This document shows positions 9,998 to 18,392 of a DNA stretch of 54,091 nt, piece after piece. Origin of the DNA: Stieleria mannarensis (lineage in GTDB: Bacteria > Planctomycetota > Planctomycetia > Pirellulales > Pirellulaceae); NCBI RefSeq assembly GCF_014154935.1, contig NZ_JACEHH010000061.1, positions 1 through 54,091 on the forward strand. The letters run 5' to 3'. The notes beneath the pieces were generated by a model. The model did no database searches and was not told where the DNA came from. It saw only the letters and a program-made list of their open reading frames with translations. The position numbers were made by a program, and so were the translations under genes. Positions within the stretch are counted from its first letter, which is position 1, and the number at the start of each line of letters is the position of its first letter.

Positions 9998-11689
9998 ATG
10001 GAATGGCGCCCATCAGTCACAGCAGGAAAGGATTACACGCAGATTCTATTGGTCGTGACCGCCATGGTCGCGGTTTCTGGCTGTGCTACTAATTCTGCTA
10101 TCAATGCGTCCAGAGTGCAGCACCATGGGGCGGCTCAATCCGCTTTGGGGGCATCTGAAGCCGGAATAGTGACCCTACCTTCAGCGGACTCACAATCCGA
10201 ACTCCCCAGTCAAGTGATGGGTAAAGCGATAGAGAATCCCCGGGTCAAGCTGGCTTCGGGCGTTGGTGGACCCGATGACCCGACCGACGGTCAGATGCTC
10301 GGCGATCTGCTGCGTCTCGATCCGCCCGGACCCAAGGAAACTGAACGGGCCACACATGCGAACCAGGCAAGCCATCTGGATGGCAGCCTAATGCTTGACA
10401 TTGAAGATGCAGCGCAAACGACGCCTGTAGCGACCGTTCAGGTTGTTGAGGGCGCCCAATCGCTTCCCACACCTTCCATAAACGATACAGCCGGGCAGCC
10501 GGTCGACTACTTCGTGGGAATCGCGTTGTCGAGACACCCCAAGATTCTCGCCGCTCGTCAGCGCGTCTCGGCCGCCGTGAACGTGATTCCTCAGGCTCGT
10601 GCGTTACCGGATCCCATGTTCAGCAATACGTTCTGGCCGATCCATGACCAAGCCCTGCAGACGGCCGCCGGCCGTATCGGAAACCAAATGAATCTGAGCC
10701 AGCAGATCCCGTTTCCCCAAAAGCTTCAAACGAAAGCGACCATTGCTAGCCAGGAAGTGCGAATGGCCCAGGCCGAGGTCGATTCGATTGAGCGGGAGAT
10801 CACCGAGTCGGTGAGATTGGCGTACTACGAGATCTGGTTTGCCGGACGAGCGATTGAAATCATCGAAGAGACACGTGAACTGGTCGATGACCTGACGGAG
10901 GTAGCGGAAGCTCGCTACCGGAGCGGTGGCACCCAGCAAGACGTTTTGCGGGCTCAACTAGAAGCGGATCGCATTGATGATCAGCTCGTCACCTTGCGCA
11001 AACAAAAACAGGTTGCCCAAGCCGACCTGGCTGCTTTACTGCAGCAGCCGGTCAATATGAGGCCCGAAACGAGCGATACATTGGAGATTGCAAATTCTAC
11101 GGAGGAGCTCGAAGCTCTCATTGCACTCCTCGAGCAGTGCAACCCATCACTTCAAGGGCTTGCCGCAGAAATCGCCAGAGATCGTAGCAAAGAGAGACTT
11201 GCCTGCTTGCAGCAATATCCAGACTTTACGGTCGGCATGCACTGGGGGTTGGTCAGTGATGACCATGATGTCATCAGTCCAGTCGCCAACGGTCACGACA
11301 ACATCAGCTTTACATTCGGTACGACCTTGCCTATCTGGCGAGACAAGATTTCGGCGGGAATTCGAGAAGCCGCCAATCGCAGGTCAAGCACGGCGCAGCG
11401 TCTGGAAGCGGAACGTGATTCACTCTATGGAAAAGTTCGCCGTCTTGTCGCCCAGGCCGACGCCCTCATTGAGCAGCGGTCCATTTACGAGAGTCGTATT
11501 ATTCCTCGCACGGAAGACACCCTTAAGCTCGCGATCTCAGACTATCGAGGCAAACGGGCCGACTTTTTCTCTTTGATTGAAACCTATCGCGAGCTGCTGA
11601 TGTTTGAAACGCAGCTTGCCCGAATCCAAGCGACCCTTGCCGGCACGATCGCTCAAATTGACCGAACAGTTGGTTGTCCGACCAACTAA
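9998..11689 (+). CDS. TolC/CusC/CzcC-like outer-membrane efflux lipoprotein
   Basis: About 563 residues from the ATG at 9998, which has GAGGAA 7 bases upstream. The start MEWRPSVTAGK and a hydrophobic segment run to the lipobox VSGCATN, so it is a lipoprotein. The mature part begins with a long Ser/Pro-rich linker of about 130 residues. Two OEP-type coiled-coil halves follow, with FVGIALSRHPKILAARQRV, ALPDPMFSNTFWP, EARYRSGGTQQDVLRAQLE and DYRGKRADFFSLIETYREL. It is the outer-membrane channel of a tripartite efflux complex and is the only such gene in the window, so it may serve both CusBA pairs. It is transcribed divergently from the first cusBA. An upstream in-frame ATG near 9833 is less likely because it overlaps the divergent gene and lacks a signal peptide. 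Confidence 0.88.
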   Translation: MEWRPSVTAGKDYTQILLVVTAMVAVSGCATNSAINASRVQHHGAAQSALGASEAGIVTLPSADSQSELPSQVMGKAIENPRVKLASGVGGPDDPTDGQMLGDLLRLDPPGPKETERATHANQASHLDGSLMLDIEDAAQTTPVATVQVVEGAQSLPTPSINDTAGQPVDYFVGIALSRHPKILAARQRVSAAVNVIPQARALPDPMFSNTFWPIHDQALQTAAGRIGNQMNLSQQIPFPQKLQTKATIASQEVRMAQAEVDSIEREITESVRLAYYEIWFAGRAIEIIEETRELVDDLTEVAEARYRSGGTQQDVLRAQLEADRIDDQLVTLRKQKQVAQADLAALLQQPVNMRPETSDTLEIANSTEELEALIALLEQCNPSLQGLAAEIARDRSKERLACLQQYPDFTVGMHWGLVSDDHDVISPVANGHDNISFTFGTTLPIWRDKISAGIREAANRRSSTAQRLEAERDSLYGKVRRLVAQADALIEQRSIYESRIIPRTEDTLKLAISDYRGKRADFFSLIETYRELLMFETQLARIQATLAGTIAQIDRTVGCPTN

Positions 11690-11711
11690 CGTGCTGCCGA
11701 TTCCGCGGAAT

Positions 11712-12920
11712 TTACTTATCCTTCATCTGCCTGGAATCAACGATCTTCGGTTCGCGCCATCCCAGTTTCCAGTCGCCGTCGAATTCCATGGATCCAACGA
11801 AGTCGCTTTCTGCAAACGTCGCATCCGGATCCGCTCGCATTCGCTCTGCTTGATCGACGTATACCTTCGCCAGATAGGACCCCGCAGGCAGCTCTTGGAG
11901 CGGATGCTGGTCTCGACTCGAGACGGTACTCATGATTCCTTGCCAAACACTCTGCTTCCCATTGACCCAGCTCTCCGCCGTTGCGATGCGATGATCGCTC
12001 CATCCCGCATCAGTGAGACCATAGAGATCGACCCGCATCAGCTTGTCTGCCCACTTGGTCGGAAGATCCGTCAGCCGCAGAAAGTTCTCGGTTGCGTGAA
12101 GTCTGATGGAACTCGGCTTGGGAAGTTGCTCGCTGGATGAATACTCGTCGTTGACGATCTTGGCGTAATCACGCAGGAATTCTACAAACCGTTTGTCGGA
12201 AAGACTTCCGATCGGGAATTTTGGGCCTCCACCGTGATCAACCAAACCGGTTGGCTTCGTCCGGATTTCGCTCTGATCGGGTTCACTAAGATCAATTAAC
12301 CCGCTCTCACGCAAATAGTTGAGGGTGGCCTCCGGATCGTGAGGCACGATCCACGACATCTGCTCACCATGTTCCTTCACCTGTTTCTCGTTGCGCTCGG
12401 GCGAGTGACAGTTGATACACCTTCCCATCTCCGACCAGATGTTCTCGGTAAATCGTTCAAGGATCCGATCGCTTCGCAAATGCCGAACCAATTCAGCGTC
12501 CAATTCGATCCCAATATCACCTGCGGATTTCGCCGATGCCAACTTCGAGTTCTTTGCAGCGGCCGCAATCCAACTGGCGAGTGCTTCTCGCTCTTGTTGA
12601 CGCAGTTTCTTGATCGCGGGTGACGTGCCCTTGCTATGGCGATTGATAAAGGTAAGCAATTTGGACTGCTGCGGCTGACGAAGATCGATCCATCCCGAAT
12701 CTCGAAGTCGCGCAAAGGTCTTCGATTCATCGCCGGTTAAAAAGTCGCTCAGTTCGATTCCCGAAAAGTGACACTCCTGGCAACTCGATCCGCCCGGTGC
12801 TCGCAACAACGGAATGACCCGTCGCGAATAAACGTCCGATGAGTCGTCCTCTGCCAAACAGTTACCTGGCTGTGCAGTCGAAAGAATGATCGCAAACGCG
12901 AGGAGGCAAGAGTATTTCAT
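11712..12920 (-). CDS. secreted planctomycete-type c-heme protein
   Basis: 402 residues with a signal peptide (MKYSCLLAFAIILSTAQPGNCLAE). Two CxxCH haem sites are present: CQECH near residue 38, in a context typical of planctomycete cytochrome (PSCyt-like) domains, and CINCH near 164. The C-terminal third has no haem site and no recognised fold. Such proteins are usually periplasmic electron carriers or haem sensors. The gene starts 41 bp after the ECF sigma gene ends on the same strand, so the two probably share a transcript and the protein could act on or report to the sigma pathway; that link is inference. Confidence 0.72.
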   Translation of the reverse strand: MKYSCLLAFAIILSTAQPGNCLAEDDSSDVYSRRVIPLLRAPGGSSCQECHFSGIELSDFLTGDESKTFARLRDSGWIDLRQPQQSKLLTFINRHSKGTSPAIKKLRQQEREALASWIAAAAKNSKLASAKSAGDIGIELDAELVRHLRSDRILERFTENIWSEMGRCINCHSPERNEKQVKEHGEQMSWIVPHDPEATLNYLRESGLIDLSEPDQSEIRTKPTGLVDHGGGPKFPIGSLSDKRFVEFLRDYAKIVNDEYSSSEQLPKPSSIRLHATENFLRLTDLPTKWADKLMRVDLYGLTDAGWSDHRIATAESWVNGKQSVWQGIMSTVSSRDQHPLQELPAGSYLAKVYVDQAERMRADPDATFAESDFVGSMEFDGDWKLGWREPKIVDSRQMKDK

Positions 12921-12961
12921 TTCAGGTTCGCCAAATGTCAGTGATGTCTATTCGAACTTGC

Positions 12962-13525
12962 CTATTCTAGTAACTTCCTCAGCTCAGCTCGTGCCCGATT
13001 CAGCCTCGAGCCAACCGTTCCTTCTGGAATGCCGACCGCCTCCGCGATCTCCCGGTAAGACAAGCCTGCGTCTTCTTTCAACGTGATGACCGCGCACAGT
13101 TCTGGGTCAAGTTGCTTGATCGCTTTTCGCAATCGTTCAACGAGTTCGCTAGTCTCCACCCGACTGGTCGAGCCGTCCTCCGGTTCAAAATCGAGTGGGT
13201 GAGCCTTGCGACGCTTCTCACGCCGCAAATACTGAAGCGCTTCATTTACGGCAAGCCGATAGATCCACGTCTCCAACTTTGAGTCGCCCGAGAACTGCTC
13301 CAGTTTACGGAACACCTGCATGAAAACTTGCTGCGTAAGATCGTCGGCATTCTGGCGACCGACCATCCGAGTCATGAGCCCGTACACTCGCGGGCTGCAA
13401 AGCTTGTAAATCTCCTGAAAGGCTGGACCGTCCCCCTTGATCGCGCGTCGTACACAATCTTCGACGTGGATCGAGGAGTTCTCGGTCGTCTGATCCTCGG
13501 TGGTTTGGCCTTGTGAACTCGACAC
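12962..13525 (-). CDS. ECF RNA polymerase sigma factor
   Basis: About 187 residues. The sigma-2 region contains RVYGLMTRMVGRQNADDLTQQVFMQV and TWIYRLAVNEALQYLRRE. The sigma-4 region contains LKEDAGLSYREIAEAVGIPEGTVGSRLNRARAEL. There is no sigma-3 region, so it is an extracytoplasmic-function sigma factor. I prefer the GTG at 13525, preceded by GGGGGGAT, over a TTG at 13558 that has no ribosome site. No anti-sigma gene is adjacent; two anti-sigma genes of matching type lie 18 and 28 kb away. It is the only sigma gene seen in the window and the best candidate to read the 13 shared promoters. No copy of that promoter is visible upstream of this gene itself. Confidence 0.93.
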   Translation of the reverse strand: MSSSQGQTTEDQTTENSSIHVEDCVRRAIKGDGPAFQEIYKLCSPRVYGLMTRMVGRQNADDLTQQVFMQVFRKLEQFSGDSKLETWIYRLAVNEALQYLRREKRRKAHPLDFEPEDGSTSRVETSELVERLRKAIKQLDPELCAVITLKEDAGLSYREIAEAVGIPEGTVGSRLNRARAELRKLLE

Positions 13526-13747
13526 GGTATCCCCCCGAACATTACGCCGAAGGGACAAATGGATCTACAACACGGTAATTCGGCATCAGTTCGCTGGTCC
13601 GGAGGATGATAACGCATCACCTGGATCGCGGTCTCCAGGCTAGGTCAGGGAATCGTCCCTGCTGCGACTTGGGTAAACCTGCGTCTGGCCCTCAATGGTC
13701 CAAATACGCACGTCTAGTCGGTGACGCCGTCAACTAATAGGATAATC

Positions 13748-13766
13748 GATACCCCCTTGGGGTATC
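13748..13766. promoter_or_regulatory. 19-bp palindrome resembling a CsoR-family operator
   Basis: The sequence GATACCCC-CTT-GGGGTATC is a perfect inverted repeat with 8-base arms. G/C-tract operators flanked by AT, of the form ATACCCC...GGGGTAT, are known for the CsoR/CstR family of copper- and sulfur-sensing repressors. No CsoR-like gene is in the window. It lies 223 bp upstream of the sigma start and 176 bp upstream of the Cys-repeat gene. Confidence 0.5.
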
Positions 13767-13854
13767 AAGCAGTGTTCTGATTCCCGTACGTGCCGAAGCC
13801 GCCCGACGCATCAAGACCGCGCGTCCGAATTTTGCCTATTTCTGTCAATATTCT

Positions 13855-13885
13855 CCGAAGGGGCCTGCGGGGTGACGCATCTAAA
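13855..13885 (+). promoter_or_regulatory. ECF-type regulon promoter (site 2) for the Cys-repeat protein
   Basis: CCGAAGGGG, 13 bp, GCATCTAAA. The -10 element ends 57 bp before the ATG at 13942. The -10 is perfect; the -35 is weaker (GAAGG kept, AT-rich end lost). Confidence 0.65.
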
Positions 13886-13941
13886 TCCCCAGAACTGCCA
13901 GCTTTTAGGCAGTCCCCCCTTTCCCCTCGGGAGTCTCAGAA

Positions 13942-14538
13942 ATGTTTGCAAAGCGTTTTCTAGCAAGGCGAAGCGTATTGGCGTTGGCCAGCCTTCTCCT
14001 TGTGCCGGCCGGAGCCGTGCTGTCGATCCGTGCCTTTGCCGATGATGAAGCTTCGGCCGGGCCGACCTGCTGTGCCAAGAAGGCATACTGTTGCACCGTC
14101 AAGGCACGATGCTGCGACAACGACAAGACTGTGGAGACAGAGATTATCCCGCTTTCGTTTGTCAGCGATGAGGCTGCCCAGCCAACCTGCTGCGACAAGC
14201 GGGCCTACTGCTGCACCGTGAAGATGCCGTGCTGCGGAAAGACGATGCTGATGGAAATTGCCTACACCGGCTCCGATGGAAGCGTCGCGGACGCGGAGGA
14301 TGTGGCCAGCAACACATGCTGTGCCAAGCGGGCCTATTGTTGCAAGATCAGGTCGACCTGTTGTGGTAAAGAGGCAACGGCGGACTTGGAGGAGCGGGAC
14401 CTTACAGAAGTGGAACTCGTATCGTTCGCAGCCGATCGATATGAGTCAAAACCTACGTGCTGTGCCAAAAAGGCATACTGCTGCAAGATCAAGTCGCCGT
14501 GCTGCGGAAAAGAGTTCGATATCGAAGCAATGCGGTAA
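13942..14538 (+). CDS. secreted protein with four six-cysteine repeats (metallothionein-like)
   Basis: 198 residues. An Arg-rich N-terminus and hydrophobic segment (SVLALASLLLVPAGAVLS) form a signal peptide ending near residue 34, possibly exported by Tat because of RRS. Four copies of an 18-residue unit follow at about 42-59, 82-99, 125-142 and 172-189. Each reads TCCxK(K/R)AYCC(T/K)(V/I)(K/R)xxCC(G/D)(K/N), so there are 24 cysteines, all in CC pairs. Acidic linkers of about 22-30 residues separate the units. The regular CC-AYCC-CC spacing suggests each unit holds a soft metal such as Cu(I). I do not know a described family with this exact unit. A regulon promoter lies upstream and a strong hairpin downstream, so it is a single-gene transcript. 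Confidence 0.82.
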   Translation: MFAKRFLARRSVLALASLLLVPAGAVLSIRAFADDEASAGPTCCAKKAYCCTVKARCCDNDKTVETEIIPLSFVSDEAAQPTCCDKRAYCCTVKMPCCGKTMLMEIAYTGSDGSVADAEDVASNTCCAKRAYCCKIRSTCCGKEATADLEERDLTEVELVSFAADRYESKPTCCAKKAYCCKIKSPCCGKEFDIEAMR

Positions 14539-14566
14539 CGCGAAGAGCTGTAAGCTTGGTAATTAG

Positions 14567-14604
14567 GAGAAACGGTAGACGGCAAATGCCGCCAACCGTT
14601 TCTC
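14567..14604. terminator. hairpin terminator between the Cys-repeat gene and the APC permease gene
   Basis: Arms GAGAAACGGT (14567-14576) and ACCGTTTCTC (14595-14604) form a perfect 10-bp stem; the loop carries a further GGC/GCC pair. It lies between two converging genes and could end transcription from both sides. There is no long T-run. Confidence 0.6.
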
Positions 14605-14694
14605 TATTCCTATCCTGTCCAGTTAGTGAGAGCGTTTTGGCATTCTGGCTCGGACAAATCCAATCTCGTAGTGGTCATCAGCAAGCGAGGATGA

Positions 14695-16350
14695 TCATGC
14701 CACGATCCGCACACCACCCCAGCTCGCCAAATCGTCCACCGTGCCTTCCGAGGCAACAAAAATAATGGATCGGCATTGGACTTCCTGGAGAAGGGATGCG
14801 ATCAAAGTTTGGACCTTGGACTGACGCAGAACGGGAAGCCGGCACAGCGCCGCTGAAGTCCTGAGGCCCCAGGTCAGCAACTTACTGCGGAAGAATGCGA
14901 CCGCCACCAAAGCAACTGTGGCAAAGAAGTAAACTGCGAATACACGGACGTATTCCGGATCCAGAAACACATTGCCGACCAGAGCGGCCGACACACCGAC
15001 CAACGCGACAACAATTGCCGTTGTACTTGCACGGGAAGAGCGACTCAGCTCCGGATGCTTCCGTTTCAACAAGAGGTTCCCGACCGCGAACAAGGCCATC
15101 ACCGCCAGAAAAGACAGTGTGTAGACGCCTGCCAGCATTTCGATTCTGCCTGACGTGATCAGCAGGATGGAGCAACACAGCAGGAAAAATGACACGACGA
15201 TCCAATGATTTGTGCCGCGCCATTGATTGGTTTGCAACAAGAATTGCGGCAGGCACAAATCCATACTCATTCGTCGCACAAGGCCCGTGACGCCGACGTA
15301 GCTGGTCAGCACTGCTCCTGAAAGCACGACGACGGCATCGACGCTGATCCAGCCCGCGACGAACCACGGCAGTAATGCGTCCGATGCTAGGCCCCCAACG
15401 CTGATCACGCCCCGGCTGCCCATTTCCGATAACAGGGCTTCTTTATGTGTAGCAATGTCGCCCATCGGCAGCAGCGCGAACGACAGGAAGCTGATGGCCG
15501 GATTGAAAATTGCCACCGCAATCCACATGTTGCGAAGAGTCTTGGGAAACACACCTGGTTGCTGCTCCTCGATGTAGTTTGCCGAACTCTCGAAGCCACT
15601 GATGCCGAGCATGGCCGCTGAGAACCCGAAGAACAGGGCGACGGGCACGGCAAACGACCCGAATCGTGGCGTCGGCCATTGGTGGATCGGTGTCGTCAGG
15701 TTGTCTACAAAAACGGTCGAATCCGAAACCAGCGCGGCAACTCCGATCAGCATCAGGACCGTTAACGTGAAGAGGTGGAAAATGAAAATCGCCAGCGCGA
15801 CGGTGGCTGAATCGGAGATGCCCAGGATATTCAGCAGCGCGAACGCGCCAAGCAGCACGACCGTCGCCCAGATAACATTTAGCCCTGTGAACAGTTCAGC
15901 CGCATAACTCATCGCCTCGGTGCCGCTGATCACTGCTGTCGCGATATACGAGAGTAACGTCAAACAGGCTGCTAAGGCGGCTCGGCCCTTCGTTGTGGTG
16001 TTGAGTAAAACGTTGTAGGCTCCTCCGTTGAGCGGCAACGCGCTTCCGACTTCCGCGTAGATTCCTCGGAACAGGTAAAGTACGCCGGCAACGAGCAACA
16101 ACGCCAGCGGGGCCAGAGGTCCCGCGTAGAGCGCTGCCAGTGCGGAGACGTACAAGCAACTGGACGTGATGTCGTTGCCACAAATCGCCGTTGCCCGCCA
16201 GGTCCCCAGCCGAGCCGTTTTTTCCTGACTGGACTCTACTGCGTCAATCGAGATATCGACGATGTTCTCAACCGTTCCCCAGCCAGGGAACTCCCAACAC
16301 GTGCATTCGCCCGGCGGCTTACCGCAGCAGCCGCATACTTCAGCCACCAT
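14695..16350 (-). CDS. APC-superfamily amino-acid permease with N-terminal cysteine motif
   Basis: About 551 residues with 12 or more hydrophobic segments. The APC signature is in GTWRATAICGNDITSSCLY and ALPLNGGAYNVLLN near the first two helices. It probably imports an amino acid or amine. The N-terminus before the first helix holds five cysteines in 13 residues (CGCCGKPPGECTC), unusual for this family and possibly a metal or redox site. The ATG at 16350 has GTGGGAG about 9 bases upstream; a GTG at 16365 is also possible. It overlaps the end of the methyltransferase gene by 11 bp and is the last gene of the operon that begins with glutamate dehydrogenase, so glutamate or a related amino acid is a reasonable but unproved substrate. 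Confidence 0.88.
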   Translation of the reverse strand: MVAEVCGCCGKPPGECTCWEFPGWGTVENIVDISIDAVESSQEKTARLGTWRATAICGNDITSSCLYVSALAALYAGPLAPLALLLVAGVLYLFRGIYAEVGSALPLNGGAYNVLLNTTTKGRAALAACLTLLSYIATAVISGTEAMSYAAELFTGLNVIWATVVLLGAFALLNILGISDSATVALAIFIFHLFTLTVLMLIGVAALVSDSTVFVDNLTTPIHQWPTPRFGSFAVPVALFFGFSAAMLGISGFESSANYIEEQQPGVFPKTLRNMWIAVAIFNPAISFLSFALLPMGDIATHKEALLSEMGSRGVISVGGLASDALLPWFVAGWISVDAVVVLSGAVLTSYVGVTGLVRRMSMDLCLPQFLLQTNQWRGTNHWIVVSFFLLCCSILLITSGRIEMLAGVYTLSFLAVMALFAVGNLLLKRKHPELSRSSRASTTAIVVALVGVSAALVGNVFLDPEYVRVFAVYFFATVALVAVAFFRSKLLTWGLRTSAALCRLPVLRQSKVQTLIASLLQEVQCRSIIFVASEGTVDDLASWGGVRIVA

Positions 16351-16810
16351 AACACCGGCTCCCACCGTACTGGATCACTCCCTCGCGGCAGCCGTTGTAG
16401 AACAGCGTTTCCTGAAGACAAACGTTTACGAGCATGAAAGTATGCTGGTGTATTTGATGCGGGAAAAATCCGTACGCTAACCGATGCGGATCATCACACG
16501 GCGGCAGGGCGTGACGAAGTAAAACGAACCCGTCGGGCGCAACCACGCGTTTGATTTCAAGGTAAGCGTCGTTTCGCAACGGAGTCCGTTCGCAGATAAC
16601 CAGCTGGACGCAATTGTCGGGCAGAGGGATTTGATCCGCGCGGCCCAGGATGTGCCGCGGAATCGCCGATCCCCGTTGACTTCCAAGGGTGCGAACTGAA
16701 CTGGGATTGAGGTTCCACGCATGCGCATATCGACCCTCCCCGCCAATGTCCAGGATTCGTGGTACAGAGCGCGAATGGCAGTCAGCAGATTCCAACACTT
16801 GAAGCTTCAT
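16340..16810 (-). CDS. small SAM-dependent methyltransferase-like protein
   Basis: 156 residues from the ATG at 16810, 4 bp after the stop of the multiheme cytochrome gene. The SAM motif I is visible as RILDIGGEGRYAHAWNLNP near residue 17, with RADQIPLPDNCVQLVICERT and YLEIKRVVAPDGFVLLRHA as motifs II-III of a class I (Methyltransf_11-like) fold. It is short for the family, lacking much of the C-terminal part. The substrate is unknown. Its place inside the electron-transfer operon, overlapping the permease gene, argues that it is translated and belongs to the same pathway. Confidence 0.72.
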   Translation of the reverse strand: MKLQVLESADCHSRSVPRILDIGGEGRYAHAWNLNPSSVRTLGSQRGSAIPRHILGRADQIPLPDNCVQLVICERTPLRNDAYLEIKRVVAPDGFVLLRHALPPCDDPHRLAYGFFPHQIHQHTFMLVNVCLQETLFYNGCREGVIQYGGSRCYGG

Positions 16811-16814
16811 TTCG

Positions 16815-17624
16815 CTAGTGGTGCTTGTACAAGCCGGCGCCCAGAATGTCGTTCCACGAGGTGGTTTGGTGACACTGGAAGCATTGGTCGACACGGGCGT
16901 GCGGCTTGCCGGCAACACGCGCCGAAATCATCTTGAAATGCATCATGTAGTGACTCGGCGGCGCTTGGTGACACTGGGCACAATCTTTGGAGGTTGCAGA
17001 GGGATGTTGGAACTCGGGAATCGTCCAGCGGTCCGTTGCATGGCATTGAGCACAATCGTGACCGAATAACTGGAAATGGCGATCGTCGTTTGCGTGGCAC
17101 GTCGCACAGTTCAGAGTTGCCTCTTTGAGGCTGATATGCATGTGCGGCGCAGCGCCGCGATCGCTCCAAGAATCTAATTGAGCACCCAGACCATGGTTCT
17201 CCGTGTCGCCAGCACCTTGCATGAGTTGTCGCATACCGATGTCTGCTAACGCCTCGTGATCCATGTTTGTCGGCCGCTCGCCCCATCCCCGGTGCTCCAA
17301 ATGGCACTCGGTACAACTGCTGATACTGGCATGGAATGACGTCGGCTGTCGCTGCAATAAGGATTCGTTATTTGCGTGGCAGGCGATGCACTTGGACGTC
17401 TCGACACCGGTGACCGATGTGTGGCAGGCCGCGCAATTATTTTCCAGGTGCGCGTGGGAAGCCGAAAGAGAGCCTGGTTCCGCCAGTCGCTGCCAGGTTG
17501 CCGCCTGTTTCCATGAGGATTCGGCAGGGGTGATCAGCCATACCAGAACGAATCCCAACGGGATCGCTGCCCAACGTCCGTGGTGAATCCCCCAATGCCT
17601 TTGCGGCCGTTGACTGCGGCTCAT
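16815..17624 (-). CDS. membrane-anchored seven-heme cytochrome c
   Basis: About 269 residues starting MSRSQRPQRHWG. One N-terminal membrane segment (WAAIPLGFVLVWLITPAES) is an anchor or uncleaved signal. Seven CxxCH haem sites follow: CAACH, CIACH, CTECH, CATCH, CAQCH, CAQCH, CFQCH. Many additional His residues can serve as distal ligands, as in class III/c7-type multiheme cytochromes. It should pass electrons in the periplasm, probably received from the membrane haem-b protein encoded just upstream. The start is set by an ATGA overlap with the upstream stop codon. The terminal electron acceptor is unknown. Confidence 0.9.
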   Translation of the reverse strand: MSRSQRPQRHWGIHHGRWAAIPLGFVLVWLITPAESSWKQAATWQRLAEPGSLSASHAHLENNCAACHTSVTGVETSKCIACHANNESLLQRQPTSFHASISSCTECHLEHRGWGERPTNMDHEALADIGMRQLMQGAGDTENHGLGAQLDSWSDRGAAPHMHISLKEATLNCATCHANDDRHFQLFGHDCAQCHATDRWTIPEFQHPSATSKDCAQCHQAPPSHYMMHFKMISARVAGKPHARVDQCFQCHQTTSWNDILGAGLYKHH

Positions 17625-18391
17625 ATCCACCTCAACCCAAAGTGAATCGCTGCCCAGATGTGCAGCGCCATCAGCACGTAGAGAATGATCGAGATCACGA
17701 TGTGAAACTTGAGCCACTTGCCGAACCAGATTTTGAAGTTTTCGTGCGTCTTGATCGAGTACTCCACATCGGCGATAGACTCCGAAAGCCGCAACAAGAC
17801 CCCCGGTGGCGAAGGCACCGTCGTTGTTATGGCGGATTCCGTGACTGTGTCACGGAGAAACAAGCTAGCCAGCAGTCGACTAAAAAAGCCCGAAATGGTT
17901 CTGATTGCTTCGGCGTGTTCGGGCGCGGCGGCGAGATCATTGGTTGCCTGGCGGTAAGCCGTTTGTAGCAACTCAAGCAACGCTTTTTTCTCTCGAATCT
18001 CCTGCGAAAACTGGTTCATCAGGTAGCGGCCCACGAACCCGCTGACCACAACCAGCAGCGTCATGGCGGTCAATGCGATGCCTAGCGGACTTTCGTATTT
18101 GTGCCCGCTGTGGATCACCACCAAGATCGGGCCGAGCACGCCGGCATAGATATGCCAGGCCAATAGCGTTCGCATCGAAACATACTGGGTGATCTTCTTT
18201 TTCAGCGGCTTGATGCGTTTGATGAAGACATAGAACAGTGGGAAAAGCATCAGAACCGCGCCGGTGATGCCGAGAATACCGCCCCACAAGCTGCCGGCAA
18301 ACCGTGGCGACTGGTGAAACGGAAACCCGAGCCAGAGCACGAGCATCAATATCACCAGGCCGGCAACAATGAGGCGTTCCTTTTCTTTCAT
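17621..18391 (-). CDS. membrane b-type cytochrome-like protein (ferric-reductase-like)
   Basis: 256 residues with five hydrophobic segments at about 7-24, 34-58, 79-95, 104-124 and 228-250. Two histidine pairs are spaced exactly 14 residues apart inside helices, H80/H94 and H230/H244, which is the classical bis-His arrangement for two stacked haem b groups. A soluble coiled region of about 100 residues separates helices four and five. It would carry electrons across the membrane from the FAD/2Fe-2S protein encoded 1 bp upstream to the seven-heme cytochrome encoded after an ATGA overlap. Haem binding is inferred from the His spacing. Confidence 0.78.
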   Translation of the reverse strand: MKEKERLIVAGLVILMLVLWLGFPFHQSPRFAGSLWGGILGITGAVLMLFPLFYVFIKRIKPLKKKITQYVSMRTLLAWHIYAGVLGPILVVIHSGHKYESPLGIALTAMTLLVVVSGFVGRYLMNQFSQEIREKKALLELLQTAYRQATNDLAAAPEHAEAIRTISGFFSRLLASLFLRDTVTESAITTTVPSPPGVLLRLSESIADVEYSIKTHENFKIWFGKWLKFHIVISIILYVLMALHIWAAIHFGLRWI

Positions 18392-18392
18392 G

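Larger units (their letters stand above)
13526..13941. other. gene-free region between sigma factor and Cys-repeat gene
   Basis: 416 bases without a credible gene. It holds a CsoR-operator-like palindrome at 13748-13766 and a regulon promoter at 13855-13885 (both listed separately). I see nothing else in 13567-13740. Confidence 0.6.
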
